Source: UBA1672 sp023140905
GTDB taxonomy: Bacteria > Pseudomonadota > Alphaproteobacteria > Micavibrionales > Micavibrionaceae
Assembly (NCBI GenBank): GCA_030636745.1
Contig: DAOVWH010000097.1
Span: 1 to 6,216 of the forward strand
Length of the DNA stretch: 6,216 bases
Direction of reading: 5' to 3'
In this document: positions 6,043-6,216 of the stretch, piece after piece
How positions within the stretch are numbered: position 1 is the first letter of the stretch
Layout: each line of letters begins with the position of its first letter
Notes under the pieces: generated by a model
Databases searched by the model: none
Told to the model about the DNA's origin: nothing
The model's input: the letters and a program-made list of their open reading frames with translations, nothing else
Position numbers and translations under genes: made by a program

Positions 6043-6063
6043 AACTGTAACCTCTAAATAAAA

Positions 6064-6216
6064 TCAAGCTTTTGCATGAACTCCGCCGCTTAACGCTTTA
6101 GGAACACCTGTCGTTGCAGGCAAGCTCAAAGCTTCTCCCATAAGCGAGCGCACAGCCAGATAAGCAAATCCTTCTGCTTCCGTTGCATCACCATTCCAGC
6201 CCAGCGCATCAATTGA
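6064..6216 (-). CDS. anmK: Anhydro-N-acetylmuramic acid kinase, C-terminal fragment
   Basis: Only the last 50 codons are in the window; the gene begins beyond base 6216. AnmK cleaves the 1,6-anhydro ring of anhydro-MurNAc and phosphorylates it to MurNAc-6-phosphate in peptidoglycan recycling. The fragment matches the family ending closely: DALGWNGDATEAEGFAYLAV near residue 3, VRSL, then LSLPATTGVPKALSGG near 31-46. The Asp-Gly/Asn-Gly-Asp-Ala pattern and TTGVP...GG are characteristic of AnmK. The stop TGA is at 6066-6064. sua5 begins 21 bp downstream on the same strand, so cell-wall recycling and tRNA modification genes share a transcript here without an evident functional link. The catalytic part is not visible. 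Confidence 0.88.
   Translation of the reverse strand, partial: SIDALGWNGDATEAEGFAYLAVRSLMGEALSLPATTGVPKALSGGVHAKA

Noticed and set aside
5597..6057. Three plus-strand ORFs of 69-83 codons
   Set aside because: All are antisense shadows of the strongly supported sua5 gene.

Overview
The window reads as a chromosomal fragment of a Gram-negative bacterium. The PrlC-type M3 peptidase tail, AnmK, a two-domain Sua5 and the particular GMD variant would fit a low-GC alphaproteobacterium, but that assignment is inference from protein style only. There are no rRNA or tRNA genes and no CRISPR array. No complete mobile element is visible.

Left part, plus strand (1-2292). The window opens inside the 3' end of an M3-family oligopeptidase (PrlC/OpdA-like). 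Four bases later comes a 220-codon gene for an unrecognised single-pass membrane protein. A 251-bp stretch without a convincing gene follows, holding an inverted repeat and a weak promoter-like sequence. Next is an AT-rich orphan gene for a 271-residue protein with two N-terminal membrane helices.

Right part, minus strand (6216 down to 2341). This is a co-directional series, given here in transcription order. First is the C-terminal end of anhydro-N-acetylmuramic acid kinase (anmK, cell-wall recycling), then sua5 (threonylcarbamoyl-AMP synthase, for tRNA t6A). A small exported protein of unknown function follows, then gmd and fcl. Gmd converts GDP-D-mannose to GDP-4-keto-6-deoxy-D-mannose, and Fcl converts that to GDP-L-fucose, so the last two genes form the complete two-step GDP-fucose pathway for surface glycans. 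No glycosyltransferase lies in the window.

The two halves converge at about 2290-2440, which is the most unusual place in the window. The last ~30 codons of fcl look atypical. The same DNA holds a second, protein-like reading frame of 33 codons that appears to continue after a one-base shift. The fcl stop overlaps the ATG of a 27-codon ORF (ATGA), which ends at the edge of the AT-rich gene. This looks like a rearrangement junction that cut the end of the GDP-fucose operon and brought in an accessory gene. No named novel system (defence, toxin or RNA element) could be demonstrated.
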